NCBI GenBank assembly: GCA_046346665.1
Contig: JAXMHQ010000019.1
Span: forward strand, 38,302 to 102,301
Length of the DNA stretch: 64,000 nucleotides
From: JAXMHQ01 sp046346665
GTDB lineage: Bacteria; Verrucomicrobiota; Verrucomicrobiia; Limisphaerales; JAXMHQ01
Direction of reading: 5' to 3'
Shown: one piece after another, positions 56,658-64,000 of the stretch
How positions within the stretch are numbered: the stretch's first letter is position 1
Layout: each line of letters starts with the position of its first letter
The notes under the pieces: generated by a model
The model's database searches: none
Seen by the model: the letters and a program-made list of their open reading frames with translations, nothing else
Told to the model about the DNA's origin: nothing
Program-made: the position numbers and the translations under genes

Positions 56658-57245
56658 ATGAAAAAAACATTAGTCGCAGCAATCATCGGCCTGGCCTCCG
56701 CGGCGTCCGTCATGGCGCAGGGATCCGTCTGGTTCGATAACTACAGCAATCCTAACTCCGGCCCTGGCAGCGTCAGCGGTTACGGATCTCCCGTTACTTG
56801 GACCACCGACGCGGCTCATGCTCCGGCTGGTCAAGCTGGTGCCTTGGTGGCCTCGAGCTACAACCTCACGGCTCATCTGTTCTACGCGCTCGGCACCGTC
56901 ACTGATGCGTCGGCGATCACCAGCGTTCCTACTGCTGGCGCGACGACCGTCTTCAAGGCATCGACCCCTGGTTTCCTTACGCCTGTCGTTTCCACGACTG
57001 CTGCGAATTACACCAGCGGTGCGATTACCTTCTTGGTGACCGTTGATGGAACCTATAACGGCGCTGCCGTTTTTGGTCAGTCCCTGCCGCTCACCCTCTC
57101 TGGTGGTATTGCGACCGGCACGACCCTGCCTGGTTTCCTCAATAACCTCGGCAGCTTCACGGTCGCCGTCGTTCCGGAACCCACGACCGCCGCTCTGGCT
57201 GGTCTCGGTGCCGCTGCGATGCTGATCTTCCGCCGCCGCAGCTAA
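56658..57245 (+). CDS. PEP-CTERM sorting-domain protein 3
   Basis: 195 residues. Signal peptide KKTLVAAIIGLASAASVMAQ; beta domain related to PEP-CTERM 1 and 2 (GSVWFDNYSNPNSGP, LFYALGTVTDASAITSV); tail VPEPTTAALAGLGAAAMLIF followed by RRR. It lies 60 bp after the preceding gene, shares its T-rich codon bias, and is followed by a strong terminator, so the two form an operon. Confidence 0.92.
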   Translation: MKKTLVAAIIGLASAASVMAQGSVWFDNYSNPNSGPGSVSGYGSPVTWTTDAAHAPAGQAGALVASSYNLTAHLFYALGTVTDASAITSVPTAGATTVFKASTPGFLTPVVSTTAANYTSGAITFLVTVDGTYNGAAVFGQSLPLTLSGGIATGTTLPGFLNNLGSFTVAVVPEPTTAALAGLGAAAMLIFRRRS

Positions 57246-57263
57246 TCTAAGTCCGTTTTTCAC

Positions 57264-57292
57264 AACCCCGCTCGCAAGAGCGGGGTTTTTTT
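57264..57292 (+). terminator. Intrinsic terminator of the 55947-57245 operon
   Basis: Perfect 10-bp stem aaccccgctc/gagcggggtt with a gcaa tetraloop, followed by T5. Confidence 0.9.
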
Positions 57293-57321
57293 GTGTGTGC
57301 GCCAGGGAGGGATGAGGGGGT

Positions 57322-57485
57322 GGTAGGGCGCCACTCCGTGGCGCCAGGCCGCGCGGAGCGCAGCCCTACCGAGGGCGTGGAGGACGGCAGAAGGTGATTT
57401 GGTAGGGTGCCACTCCGTGGCGCCGGTGGAATTTGGTAGGGTGCCACTCCGTGGCGCCGGGGGCCGCACGGAGTGCAGCCCTACC
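57322..57485. repeat. ggtaggg double-hairpin family E, three copies
   Basis: 57322-57370 and 57435-57485 are complete (ggtaggg, hairpin ggcgccactccgtggcgcc-like, hairpin gcgcggagcgcagc-like, ccctacc). 57401-57425 is a half copy. The last overlaps the stop codon of the PIN gene (57481). Confidence 0.8.
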
Positions 57486-57882
57486 CAAGCGGCCGCAGCA
57501 GGTGGATGCGACCGCTCAATCGATCGAAGTCTGAATCCATCACCAGGAGTTTGTCGCCGCGGGCCATCACCGAGGCCGCAATTCCGGCGTCGAAGAACTT
57601 CATCTGTTGTCCCTTGGATCTCAATTCCGAGATTAACGCCGCCAGTTGCGCGGCATCCGCCTCCGTAAAGCTCGAAACCAGGGCCCGGTAGCGGCTTTGG
57701 TAGAGCTGCGAAGCCCGCTGGCGAAGGTCCGGCCGCACCGGAGGTTGGGTTCCCACCTGGAACTCCGCAGCCGCAAACGAAGGAATGTAGTAGGGACCCT
57801 CTTCACCCTCCGGAAGCAGTGCTTCAAAATCGCCTTGCTTTTCGGCCGAAATCAGAACGCTGGTGTCAATCGCCACCGGCAT
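57481..57882 (-). CDS. PIN-domain toxin, VapC-like
   Basis: 133 residues. Acidic PIN residues: Asp6 in AIDTSVLI, Glu40 in AAAEFQVG, and the C-terminal SDFDRLSG, with FFDAGIAASVMARG before it. VapC toxins are ribonucleases held in check by the partner. It overlaps the antitoxin gene by 17 bp. Confidence 0.88.
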   Translation of the reverse strand: MPVAIDTSVLISAEKQGDFEALLPEGEEGPYYIPSFAAAEFQVGTQPPVRPDLRQRASQLYQSRYRALVSSFTEADAAQLAALISELRSKGQQMKFFDAGIAASVMARGDKLLVMDSDFDRLSGRIHLLRPLG

Positions 57883-58117
57883 AACCCAGAACTTCCGACG
57901 CTTCGTCCATGGCCTTTTGCAACTGCCGGCTGTCCGCCTGGCTGAATCCCCGCCCGCGCATGAGACGGACCAGCTCCGACCGCGTGACGCCGACCCGGGG
58001 ATGAATCACGGCCACGGTCTTGCCATGGCGCTGCACTTCCACCACCTCGCCACCCTGGATGACCCGATCCAGAATGCTCTTCCCCTCATTCGCCATTTCT
58101 GTCGCGGTGACAATCAT
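57866..58117 (-). CDS. Antitoxin, Phd/YefM type
   Basis: 83 residues. N-terminal IVTATEMANEGKSILDRVIQ and VEVQRHGKTVAVIHP match the Phd/YefM DNA-binding fold. The C-terminal helical part (LVRLMRGRGFSQAD) would bind the toxin. It precedes and overlaps the PIN gene. Confidence 0.85.
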   Translation of the reverse strand: MIVTATEMANEGKSILDRVIQGGEVVEVQRHGKTVAVIHPRVGVTRSELVRLMRGRGFSQADSRQLQKAMDEASEVLGYAGGD

Positions 58118-58176
58118 GATTCAAAAATACCCATTTTAGGGAATTTTGGAAGATCCATCAGGGCCGGTCGGATTTG

Positions 58177-58226
58177 GTAGGGCGCCACTCCGTGGCGCCG
58201 AGGCTGCACGGAGTGCAGCCCTGCCA
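58177..58226. repeat. ggtaggg double-hairpin family E, copy 4
   Basis: ggtagggcgccactccgtgg to gagtgcagccctgcc, one base changed at the right end. It lies between the antitoxin start and the first sulfotransferase stop. Confidence 0.75.
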
Positions 58227-58237
58227 ACCGAAGGACA

Positions 58238-59785
58238 TTATTCGTATCCGAACGCCTTCACAAACGGCTCCAGGACCGACAGGTGCGGTTCCAGGTATTT
58301 CTGGTAATTCTTCCAACGCCCCACCGCACGCTTCGTGACCGGCTTGGCCACCTCGGCGAACGTAGGTGAGCGCACCAGCCGGTTTTTCATTCCATCGGAA
58401 TTGAACCCAACGACGCGGTCGTCCCAAGGCAGGTCGAAGAATTCCAGCGCCTGTCGCGCAATGCGCGGCAGATCGTCCACAAGGTCCTCGTATTTGACCT
58501 CCATCCATGGATTCTCCAGGATCGGCCCAAGCTTTTGCCAGAGGCTCATCTCAAACGCGTATTGCTCGACGGTGTCGCCGAGCGAGAGGTATTCGCATTG
58601 CGGGAGGCCGAGCGGCCGGAAATGCTGGGTGAAGCAGCTCATGCAAACGTCGCGCGGGTCGCGCAACGCGACCAGGAACCGGGCCTCGGGAAAGATCCGG
58701 ACGAAGGCGGGAATCAGGAAATTGTAGGCGGGATTTTTGTCCAGCAACATCCGATCGCCGACGGCCTGGCCGAGGAAGATCTCGATCTGACGAAAATATT
58801 CCGCTCGGGAGGCCCTCAACTGCGCCGGGGTGGCCGCGTCCAATGAAGGAAGCATGAGCGTCTCCGGCGGCAAATGTTTCCGAAGCGGAACATATGCGTG
58901 GGCGCGAAAAACGTCGGTTTCCTCGGCTGAAATAAGTCCCGGATGGGCATCCAGAACTTTCTCCAGCAGCGTGGTGCCGGATCGAGCGTGTCCGCAAAGC
59001 AGGGCCACCTTTCGGGAAGGCGCCAATTCCGGGGCCAACGCACGCCAATGAGCGAGTTGCTCTCTGGTGATCGAGTCCCGCATGATCATTATTCGGCTGC
59101 GATCCCGGCGAAGCGCCTGCTTGAGTGGCGTTGCATCGATCGCCTGGAGGGCCTTGCCTTCCAGGAACGCTGCCATCGCCTCGTCGAAGCGGCCGTCCCG
59201 ATCCAGCAGTCCGCCCAGTTCATAATGAGCGCGGATGCGGGTCTCCCGGGCGGCCTTTTGCGAGACAGACTTCAAGGCCTTCTCCGCCGACTGGGTTTGG
59301 CCGGCCTGGCGGTCCAATCTTGCCTTGGCGAGTGCGGCCTCCTGATTTTCGGGCTCTATGGACCGGGCCCTAGCGACCAGGGCCGAAACTTCCTCTGAGA
59401 GGTGCAGGCGTTCGTAAAGTTCCGCCAGCAGTACGCAGGCTTCCGCAGTGACGTCCGATTGGGCGGCTGCTCGTTCGAGGTAGCGCTGGGCGAGGGCTGA
59501 GTTCGCGAAATCGAGCGATTGTTTTCCGGCGCGGATGAGGGTTTCTGTTTTGTTCGAGGCAAATCGGACCGCCTGCTCATAGTAGCGCTCAGCTTCGGCA
59601 TAATTGGCCGCAAACCCCTGGAGCCGGCCCAACTGAAGCAGAATGGGAATGTTCGCCGGCGCCATTCGCTGCGCGCGCTGCAGGATGGCGATTGATTCCT
59701 GCAGCTGGCCCTGGCGCCACGCCGCCTCGGCGGATTGCATGAGGCGATCCAATGATCCTTGCGAAACGAGGCTTTTGGGCTTCAT
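58238..59785 (-). CDS. TPR-sulfotransferase fusion protein (copy 1)
   Basis: 515 residues. Residues 1-240 are TPR-like helices (LQRAQRMAPANIPILLQLGR, AEAERYYEQAVRFASNKTET). From about 260 comes a PAPS-sulfotransferase domain: 5'-phosphosulfate loop GHARSGTTLLEKVLDAHPG (near 270), RMLLDKNPAYNFLIPAFVRI and the 3'-phosphate motif VALRDPRDVCMSCF (near 380). It would transfer sulfate to a protein or glycan; the substrate is unknown. Paralogue of the next gene. Confidence 0.88.
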   Translation of the reverse strand: MKPKSLVSQGSLDRLMQSAEAAWRQGQLQESIAILQRAQRMAPANIPILLQLGRLQGFAANYAEAERYYEQAVRFASNKTETLIRAGKQSLDFANSALAQRYLERAAAQSDVTAEACVLLAELYERLHLSEEVSALVARARSIEPENQEAALAKARLDRQAGQTQSAEKALKSVSQKAARETRIRAHYELGGLLDRDGRFDEAMAAFLEGKALQAIDATPLKQALRRDRSRIMIMRDSITREQLAHWRALAPELAPSRKVALLCGHARSGTTLLEKVLDAHPGLISAEETDVFRAHAYVPLRKHLPPETLMLPSLDAATPAQLRASRAEYFRQIEIFLGQAVGDRMLLDKNPAYNFLIPAFVRIFPEARFLVALRDPRDVCMSCFTQHFRPLGLPQCEYLSLGDTVEQYAFEMSLWQKLGPILENPWMEVKYEDLVDDLPRIARQALEFFDLPWDDRVVGFNSDGMKNRLVRSPTFAEVAKPVTKRAVGRWKNYQKYLEPHLSVLEPFVKAFGYE

Positions 59786-59834
59786 GTCCTGGTTTGGGCG
59801 TTAGCGGGTCCGGCTGCGATGGGAATGGGTCGGC

Positions 59835-61382
59835 TCAGTCCTCGTAACCCAGCGCCTTGATCAGCGGGCGCAGCCGGTCGAGGTGTGGCTGGAGATATTT
59901 CTCGTACTTCCGCCAGCGCCCGACTGCGCGATTCGACACCGGCTTCGCCACGTCAGCGAAGGTCGGCGAGCGGACAATTTTTCCTTTGAGGCCCCGCCGG
60001 AAGTCCATCACGCGCTCTTCCCAGGGCAGGCCAAGGGTCTTGAGTGCTTGCCTTGCCGAGTTCTCCAGGTTTTCGACCATTTCTTCGTATCGGACTTCGA
60101 GGTAATGACCTTCCAACAGCGGCTTGATGCGGAGCCAAAGCGACATTACAGCACAATACTCGTCGATTGTATCTTCCAGCCGCACGTATGCCGAGTTTCG
60201 GATTCCGAGGGGCACGAACACCTGCATGAAGCAGCTCAAACAAACGTCCCGGGGATCCCGAAGGGCGACCAGGAATTTTGCGTTTGGTAAAATGCGGACG
60301 AACGCCGGGATGAGGAAATTCAACGCAGGATTTTTATCCAGCAACAATCTTTCTCCGATCGGTTTTCCAAGAAATTTGGCAGCGGCGTCGAGGTACCTGG
60401 ACCTGGCTTCGCGCAGGGAATCCGGGGTCGCGGACATAAGCACGTTCAGCATCGTCGCATCCGGGGGTGAGGCGGTCCGGAGGGGCACATAGGCACGCGT
60501 CCTGAACAAGGGGGTTTCCTCGAGAGATACAACGCCCGGGTGCGCGTCCAATACCTGCTCCAGCAAGGTGGTTCCGGATCGCGGATGACCGCAAAGCAAA
60601 GCATAACGGCATGGACCGTTTTGGTCGGCGCCCTCCCGGTACCAGCGCTGGATCAGGTCGCCGGTGAGGCTCTGGAACGTTTTTTCGTGGGCGAGGCGAT
60701 CCCGCTTGAGCTGTTCCTGGAGGGGCCGCGCTTCGGCAAGTTGCAGCGATTTTCCCTCCAGGAAAACCGACATCGCCTCGTCATACCGGCCTTCCCGATC
60801 CAGCAGGGCGCCGAGCTCGTTACAGGCCCTGATCCGAGTTTCACGGGCGCTGGTTTGAAGGATTGACTTGAGCAGTTCCTCCGCTTTCGCGCTCTGACCC
60901 GCCTGGCGGTCCAACCGGGCCCGTGCCAGGATGGCGTCCGGGTTTTGAGGCTCAATGGCCCGCGCTTTGTCGACGAGGGCAGAAGCTTCGTCACCGAGGT
61001 GCAGGCGCTCATACAATCCGGCGAGTAGCACGCAGGGTTCCGCGGTCGCGTCTGTCCGGGCTACCGCGCGTTCCAGGTATTGCCGGGCGATCGAGGGATC
61101 GGCGAAATCAAGAGATTGTTTGCCGGCGCGGGCCAGGGTCTCGGTTTTGTTGGGGGAGATTTTGAGAGCCTGCTCGTAGCACCGTTCCGCCTCCGGATAT
61201 TCATAGGCGAACCCGTGCAGCCGTCCCAGCTGCAGCAATATCTGCAGGTTGCCGGGCGCGAGCTTTTGGGCGCGCTGGAGGGTGGCGATGGATTCCTGCA
61301 ATTGACCCTGGCGCCAGGCCTGTTCGGCGGCCTGCATGAGGCGGTCGACCGAGCCGGCGGGGACCAGTTGCGGACGTTTCAT
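59835..61382 (-). CDS. TPR-sulfotransferase fusion protein (copy 2)
   Basis: Start set at ATG 61382 (MKRPQLVPAGSV), in line with copy 1. 515 residues, same plan: TPR region, loop GHPRSGTTLLEQVLDAHPG, LDKNPALNFLIPAFVRILPN and VALRDPRDVCLSCF. Roughly half the residues match copy 1. A 49-bp gap separates the two genes. Confidence 0.88.
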   Translation of the reverse strand: MKRPQLVPAGSVDRLMQAAEQAWRQGQLQESIATLQRAQKLAPGNLQILLQLGRLHGFAYEYPEAERCYEQALKISPNKTETLARAGKQSLDFADPSIARQYLERAVARTDATAEPCVLLAGLYERLHLGDEASALVDKARAIEPQNPDAILARARLDRQAGQSAKAEELLKSILQTSARETRIRACNELGALLDREGRYDEAMSVFLEGKSLQLAEARPLQEQLKRDRLAHEKTFQSLTGDLIQRWYREGADQNGPCRYALLCGHPRSGTTLLEQVLDAHPGVVSLEETPLFRTRAYVPLRTASPPDATMLNVLMSATPDSLREARSRYLDAAAKFLGKPIGERLLLDKNPALNFLIPAFVRILPNAKFLVALRDPRDVCLSCFMQVFVPLGIRNSAYVRLEDTIDEYCAVMSLWLRIKPLLEGHYLEVRYEEMVENLENSARQALKTLGLPWEERVMDFRRGLKGKIVRSPTFADVAKPVSNRAVGRWRKYEKYLQPHLDRLRPLIKALGYED

Positions 61383-61390
61383 CGGGGAAA

Positions 61391-61550
61391 GTGTGAAGTG
61401 AGAAGGCCGAAGTGTGAAGGTCAAAAAATGTGCCCGCGGAAGAACTGCAGGAAGCCGGAAGGGACCTTTTTCCCGCAGATCACGCAGATCACACAGAATT
61501 TAAACCCAACTTCCTTTTCCTTTTTCTGCGTGATCTGCGTGATCTGCGGG
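61391..61550. repeat. Heptamer array and nonamer palindrome
   Basis: 61391-61425: gtgtgaa, gtgagaa, ggccgaa, gtgtgaa, ggtcaaa. 61472-61550: palindrome of cgcagatca units. Between the sulfotransferase start and the beta-helix gene, 308 bp without a gene. Confidence 0.75.
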
Positions 61551-61690
61551 GGAAGACGCCTTTGTTTTGCCCTGTCTCGGTTTTCTCCGCGTGCTCTGCG
61601 GTTTAATCACCAAAACGACTTTCGCCGGGGCGGGGGGTGTGCTAGAAGTTTTGCACAGTTCGGTGTGACCAACCCGCGCCCGCTGTTTTT

Positions 61691-62734
61691 ATGTTTCGCC
61701 AATTCATCCCCTGTGTCCTGCTCGCTGTTGCCGGGCTGTTCGAGATTTCTGCCGATGCCTCCCCCAACGCCGCCACACTGCCAGCCGCCCCGGCCCGGCT
61801 CCTGTGGGTGTCCGAAACCGGCGACGACGCCACCGCGGTCGCCGGCATGCGGTCGCACCCGTGGAAAACCGTCTACGACATCCGCGACTCCAGCCGCCCC
61901 AGCCGCTACGGCGCCGCCGCGGCCGCCCGCCCGGGCGACTGGATCGTTTTTGAAAAGGGAACCTACCGTGTCCCGTCCGTTCCCCTGAATCTTCCCGCCG
62001 GCAAAGGGTTGAACCTGCTCGTCCCGGCCGGGGCGACGCTGATCCGGCGCGATTTTTCCAACACCAACGGCTCCCCGCTCCCCGCCAATCTCGGCACCTG
62101 CGGACCGCTCATCCTTCCCGGGAACGGTTCGCATGTCCAGGTCGACGGACTCGTGATCGCCACCAATGCGGACACCTACGACGCCGTGGTGGGCTGGGCG
62201 GATTACCTGAGCATTTATTATCCGCGCTCGGGGGCGCAATACGGATTCACCAACTGGCCGGCCGACCGGGTGCTGGTAGACGGGCAGGGGACGCTGCAGG
62301 GAAAATCGGATGTGATCTACATGACCACTGCCTGGTCGCCGTCGCTGGTCAATGCCACGTTCCGCAACCTGCACCTGCGATCGCGGTGGGACTGCGGGTT
62401 TCTGACCGGCAAATGCAAGGTATCCACCGAGGCGCTCGACATCTGTGCGGATGCGACCCTGCAGTTCTTCGGCAGCCACGGCATCGTGGCGTTCAGCGGG
62501 GCCCAGTGGACCGACAAGCGGAGCGTGATTGCGGCGACCGGCTGCGACATGCCCGGGGACAGCAACGCGGCGGCGTATGTGTTGGATGCGACCAATCGTT
62601 TCGACGGCACGACGTTGATTGCGTATGGGGTGACGAACGTGCTGCCTTACATTTCCCGGGGATCCAGTTCCTCGGGCTGGTATTACGGCTACGGCTCCGG
62701 CACCAATCACCTCGGAAAAGTGACGATCAAGTAG
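61691..62734 (+). CDS. Secreted right-handed beta-helix protein (pectate-lyase-like fold)
   Basis: 347 residues. Signal peptide FRQFIPCVLLAVAGLFEISA. The mature part has stacked short strands typical of parallel beta-helices: VVPAGATLIRR-like LNLLVPAGATLIRRDF, GSHVQVDGLVIATNADT, LVNATFRNLHLRSRWDC. WKTVYDIRDSSRPSR near the start is a common opening of such verrucomicrobial proteins. No catalytic Lys/Arg pattern of pectate lyase was identified, so activity is uncertain. Confidence 0.75.
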   Translation: MFRQFIPCVLLAVAGLFEISADASPNAATLPAAPARLLWVSETGDDATAVAGMRSHPWKTVYDIRDSSRPSRYGAAAAARPGDWIVFEKGTYRVPSVPLNLPAGKGLNLLVPAGATLIRRDFSNTNGSPLPANLGTCGPLILPGNGSHVQVDGLVIATNADTYDAVVGWADYLSIYYPRSGAQYGFTNWPADRVLVDGQGTLQGKSDVIYMTTAWSPSLVNATFRNLHLRSRWDCGFLTGKCKVSTEALDICADATLQFFGSHGIVAFSGAQWTDKRSVIAATGCDMPGDSNAAAYVLDATNRFDGTTLIAYGVTNVLPYISRGSSSSGWYYGYGSGTNHLGKVTIK

Positions 62735-62763
62735 GCTGCACCCGCAGAAAGGGGGGACTTTCT

Positions 62764-62850
62764 CCGCAGATCACGCAGACCACGCAGAAAAGGGGAAAAG
62801 GAGAAAAGGAATTTGGTTTTAAATTCTGCGTGATCTGTGTGATCTGTGGG
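62764..62850. repeat. Nonamer palindrome, last copy in the window
   Basis: ccgcagatcacgcagaccac ... tgcgtgatctgtgtgatctg with a 36-bp centre, plus a half-unit at 62877-62889. Confidence 0.8.
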
Positions 62851-62897
62851 AAAAACTTCTGTCTTCGTTTTTCCCCGTGATCTGCGGGTAATCCGCG

Positions 62898-64000
62898 TCA
62901 CTCCTGCGGGTAAACCAGGATGCGGTCGTGGACGAGGACGATGAGGTCGTTGCGGTGGTCGCCGGTGACGTCGGCCACGGCGGCTTCGCGGGGTTCGGGC
63001 AGATCGTTCCGCCGGCTGCGGAAGGTCCGCTCTTCAAAAACTTTCCACCGGTTCGCCGGGACCAGCTTGTGGTGCGAATCGAAGATGACCAGGTCCAGGT
63101 AGTTCTTCGCCGTCTCCAGAAACACCAGGTCCTTCCGGCCGTCGTTGTTCAAGTCGCCCGACACCACGTCGTTCAAATACCCGTCCTTGATCGGCGTTTC
63201 GTAGCCGTCCAGCGCAACGAGGTCCCAGACATCCCCCGCCAGCGGCATCCAGGCGACGGTGTTCTGGCCGAGGAACCCGATGCCGTTGGGCTGGGGTCCG
63301 CCGAGGGCGACGGGCTGGAGGCTGTTGAACTGCCAGACGGGCAGTTCGATGTTGCGGATCACCTGCCACACACCGGCCTTGTCGCGTTCGCACAGGGTGA
63401 TTCCCTTCTGTTCGGCGTCGAGCAGGAACAGGGACGGAACCGCGTTGGTGCCGTTGCGGAGCGTCGCCGCGCCCGCCAGCCGCGAATCCCGCGTGCTCCC
63501 GTTGATCTGCTCCTTCACCTTGAAAGTCCACCCCGACCGGTTCGTTGAACTCTGCGAGGCCGGGTCGGGCTCCATCACCACCGCGCGCAGGAAATTCTTC
63601 TGCGGCAGCAACAGCTCGGCCTTGCCGTCCCCGTCCACATCCAGGCTGCTCATCCACGGCGCTTCCACCGCGCCGCCCGGCGTTTCCAGGTCGATCTCCT
63701 CGAAATCCTTCCCCGCCACCTGCCGCAGCACCTTGATTTTTTCGTAGGGCGTCAGGATCACAAGATCCGCCAGGCCATCCTGGTCGATGTCATGGAACGC
63801 CATGCTGGTGGGGGTGGACTTGAAATTCTCGCTGAGTTTTTGCACGTGACTCTTGCCATCCGCCGTCCGCGTCCAGAGCGAGCGGCGTCCGTCGTTGTCG
63901 ACAATGGCGGCCAGGGTTGCCCTGGCGCCGGGGCGGAGAGGTCCGACCGTCATGACGAGCGGGCGGCCGTCGGTGGAGATGAGCGTGGGGAACGGGAGGC
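62898..64000 (-). CDS. VCBS/FG-GAP repeat protein, 5' end outside window
   Basis: At least 367 codons; the frame stays open to the window edge (LISTDGRPLVMTVGPLRPGA), so ATG 63953 is probably internal. FG-GAP/VCBS-type calcium loops recur: DIDQDGLADLVILTP, DVDGDGKAELLLPQ, DLNNDGRKDLVFLE, DVTGDHRNDLIVLV. Spacing of about 65-80 residues fits a beta-propeller. Such proteins are usually exported and bind calcium and sugars. Function unknown. Confidence 0.88.
   Translation of the reverse strand, partial: LPFPTLISTDGRPLVMTVGPLRPGARATLAAIVDNDGRRSLWTRTADGKSHVQKLSENFKSTPTSMAFHDIDQDGLADLVILTPYEKIKVLRQVAGKDFEEIDLETPGGAVEAPWMSSLDVDGDGKAELLLPQKNFLRAVVMEPDPASQSSTNRSGWTFKVKEQINGSTRDSRLAGAATLRNGTNAVPSLFLLDAEQKGITLCERDKAGVWQVIRNIELPVWQFNSLQPVALGGPQPNGIGFLGQNTVAWMPLAGDVWDLVALDGYETPIKDGYLNDVVSGDLNNDGRKDLVFLETAKNYLDLVIFDSHHKLVPANRWKVFEERTFRSRRNDLPEPREAAVADVTGDHRNDLIVLVHDRILVYPQE

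Noticed and set aside
48800..62900. Small frames rich in QITQITQ, ADHADHAE, NHGTHGTH or VICVICG
   Set aside because: They are translations of the nonamer palindromes. The 9-nt period keeps frame and the same peptides appear on both strands, so they are artefacts of the repeat.

Overview
The window is about 64 kb of high-GC chromosome. Gene content points to a Verrucomicrobiota bacterium, probably of the Limisphaerales/Pedosphaerales group (inference from protein families). It has three PEP-CTERM secreted proteins, a signal-peptide protein with the typical SVNLVGYIN opening, DUF1080 and SMP-30 sugar enzymes, a TPR/TMTC-like membrane protein pair, a spermidine synthase fused to a transporter, and an unusually large load of short intergenic palindromes.

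Layout. 1-8644: the 3' end of a secretin gene, then three secreted proteins of unknown function on the same strand (a seven-repeat propeller candidate, a translationally coupled protein, and a 1369-residue surface protein). 8702-15157: housekeeping (coaE, glgB, xth, a GNAT acetyltransferase, purB). 15297-24668: two tandem rhomboid proteases, a methyltransferase, an ATE-like aminoacyl transferase, a GH-A-like lipoprotein, a polytopic glycosyltransferase-like protein and a frameshifted DUF1080 gene. 24873-28999: an SMP-30 lactonase followed closely by argB-argD-argF. 29160-37979: RluA pseudouridine synthase, SurA/PpiD-like foldase, small lipoprotein, recA, a tripartite LplT-Aas type fusion and an MJ0936/YfcE-type phosphodiesterase. 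39101-46323: a DUF6580-like membrane protein, two paralogous TMTC-like TPR proteins separated by a decayed IS4-type element, and a second RluA enzyme. 46480-57245: two paralogous proteins of unknown function bracketing PEP-CTERM proteins and the MFS-spermidine synthase fusion, then a strongly expressed-looking two-gene operon with a sigma70-type promoter and an intrinsic terminator. 57481-64000: a VapBC-like pair, two paralogous TPR-sulfotransferases, a beta-helix protein and a truncated VCBS/FG-GAP protein.

The most unusual signal is not a gene. Many intergenic gaps hold tandem arrays of a short unit, usually followed by an inverted array of the same unit. Sequences differ from site to site, but the unit length falls into three classes: 7 nt (at least ten loci), 8 nt (three loci) and 9 nt (at least nine loci, many nested one inside another). 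These arrays start at, or contain, the stop codons of neighbouring genes. One heptamer array is built around a tRNA 3'-end fragment whose 7-nt acceptor strand is the repeat unit. One 7-nt array lies in frame inside both TPR paralogues. Long nonamer blocks flank individual genes as direct repeats. Two further palindrome families (ggtaggg...ccctacc double hairpins and a 264-334 bp MITE with 30-bp terminal inverted repeats) occupy other gaps.

No rRNA, complete tRNA, CRISPR array or prophage was seen. Both ends of the window cut through genes.
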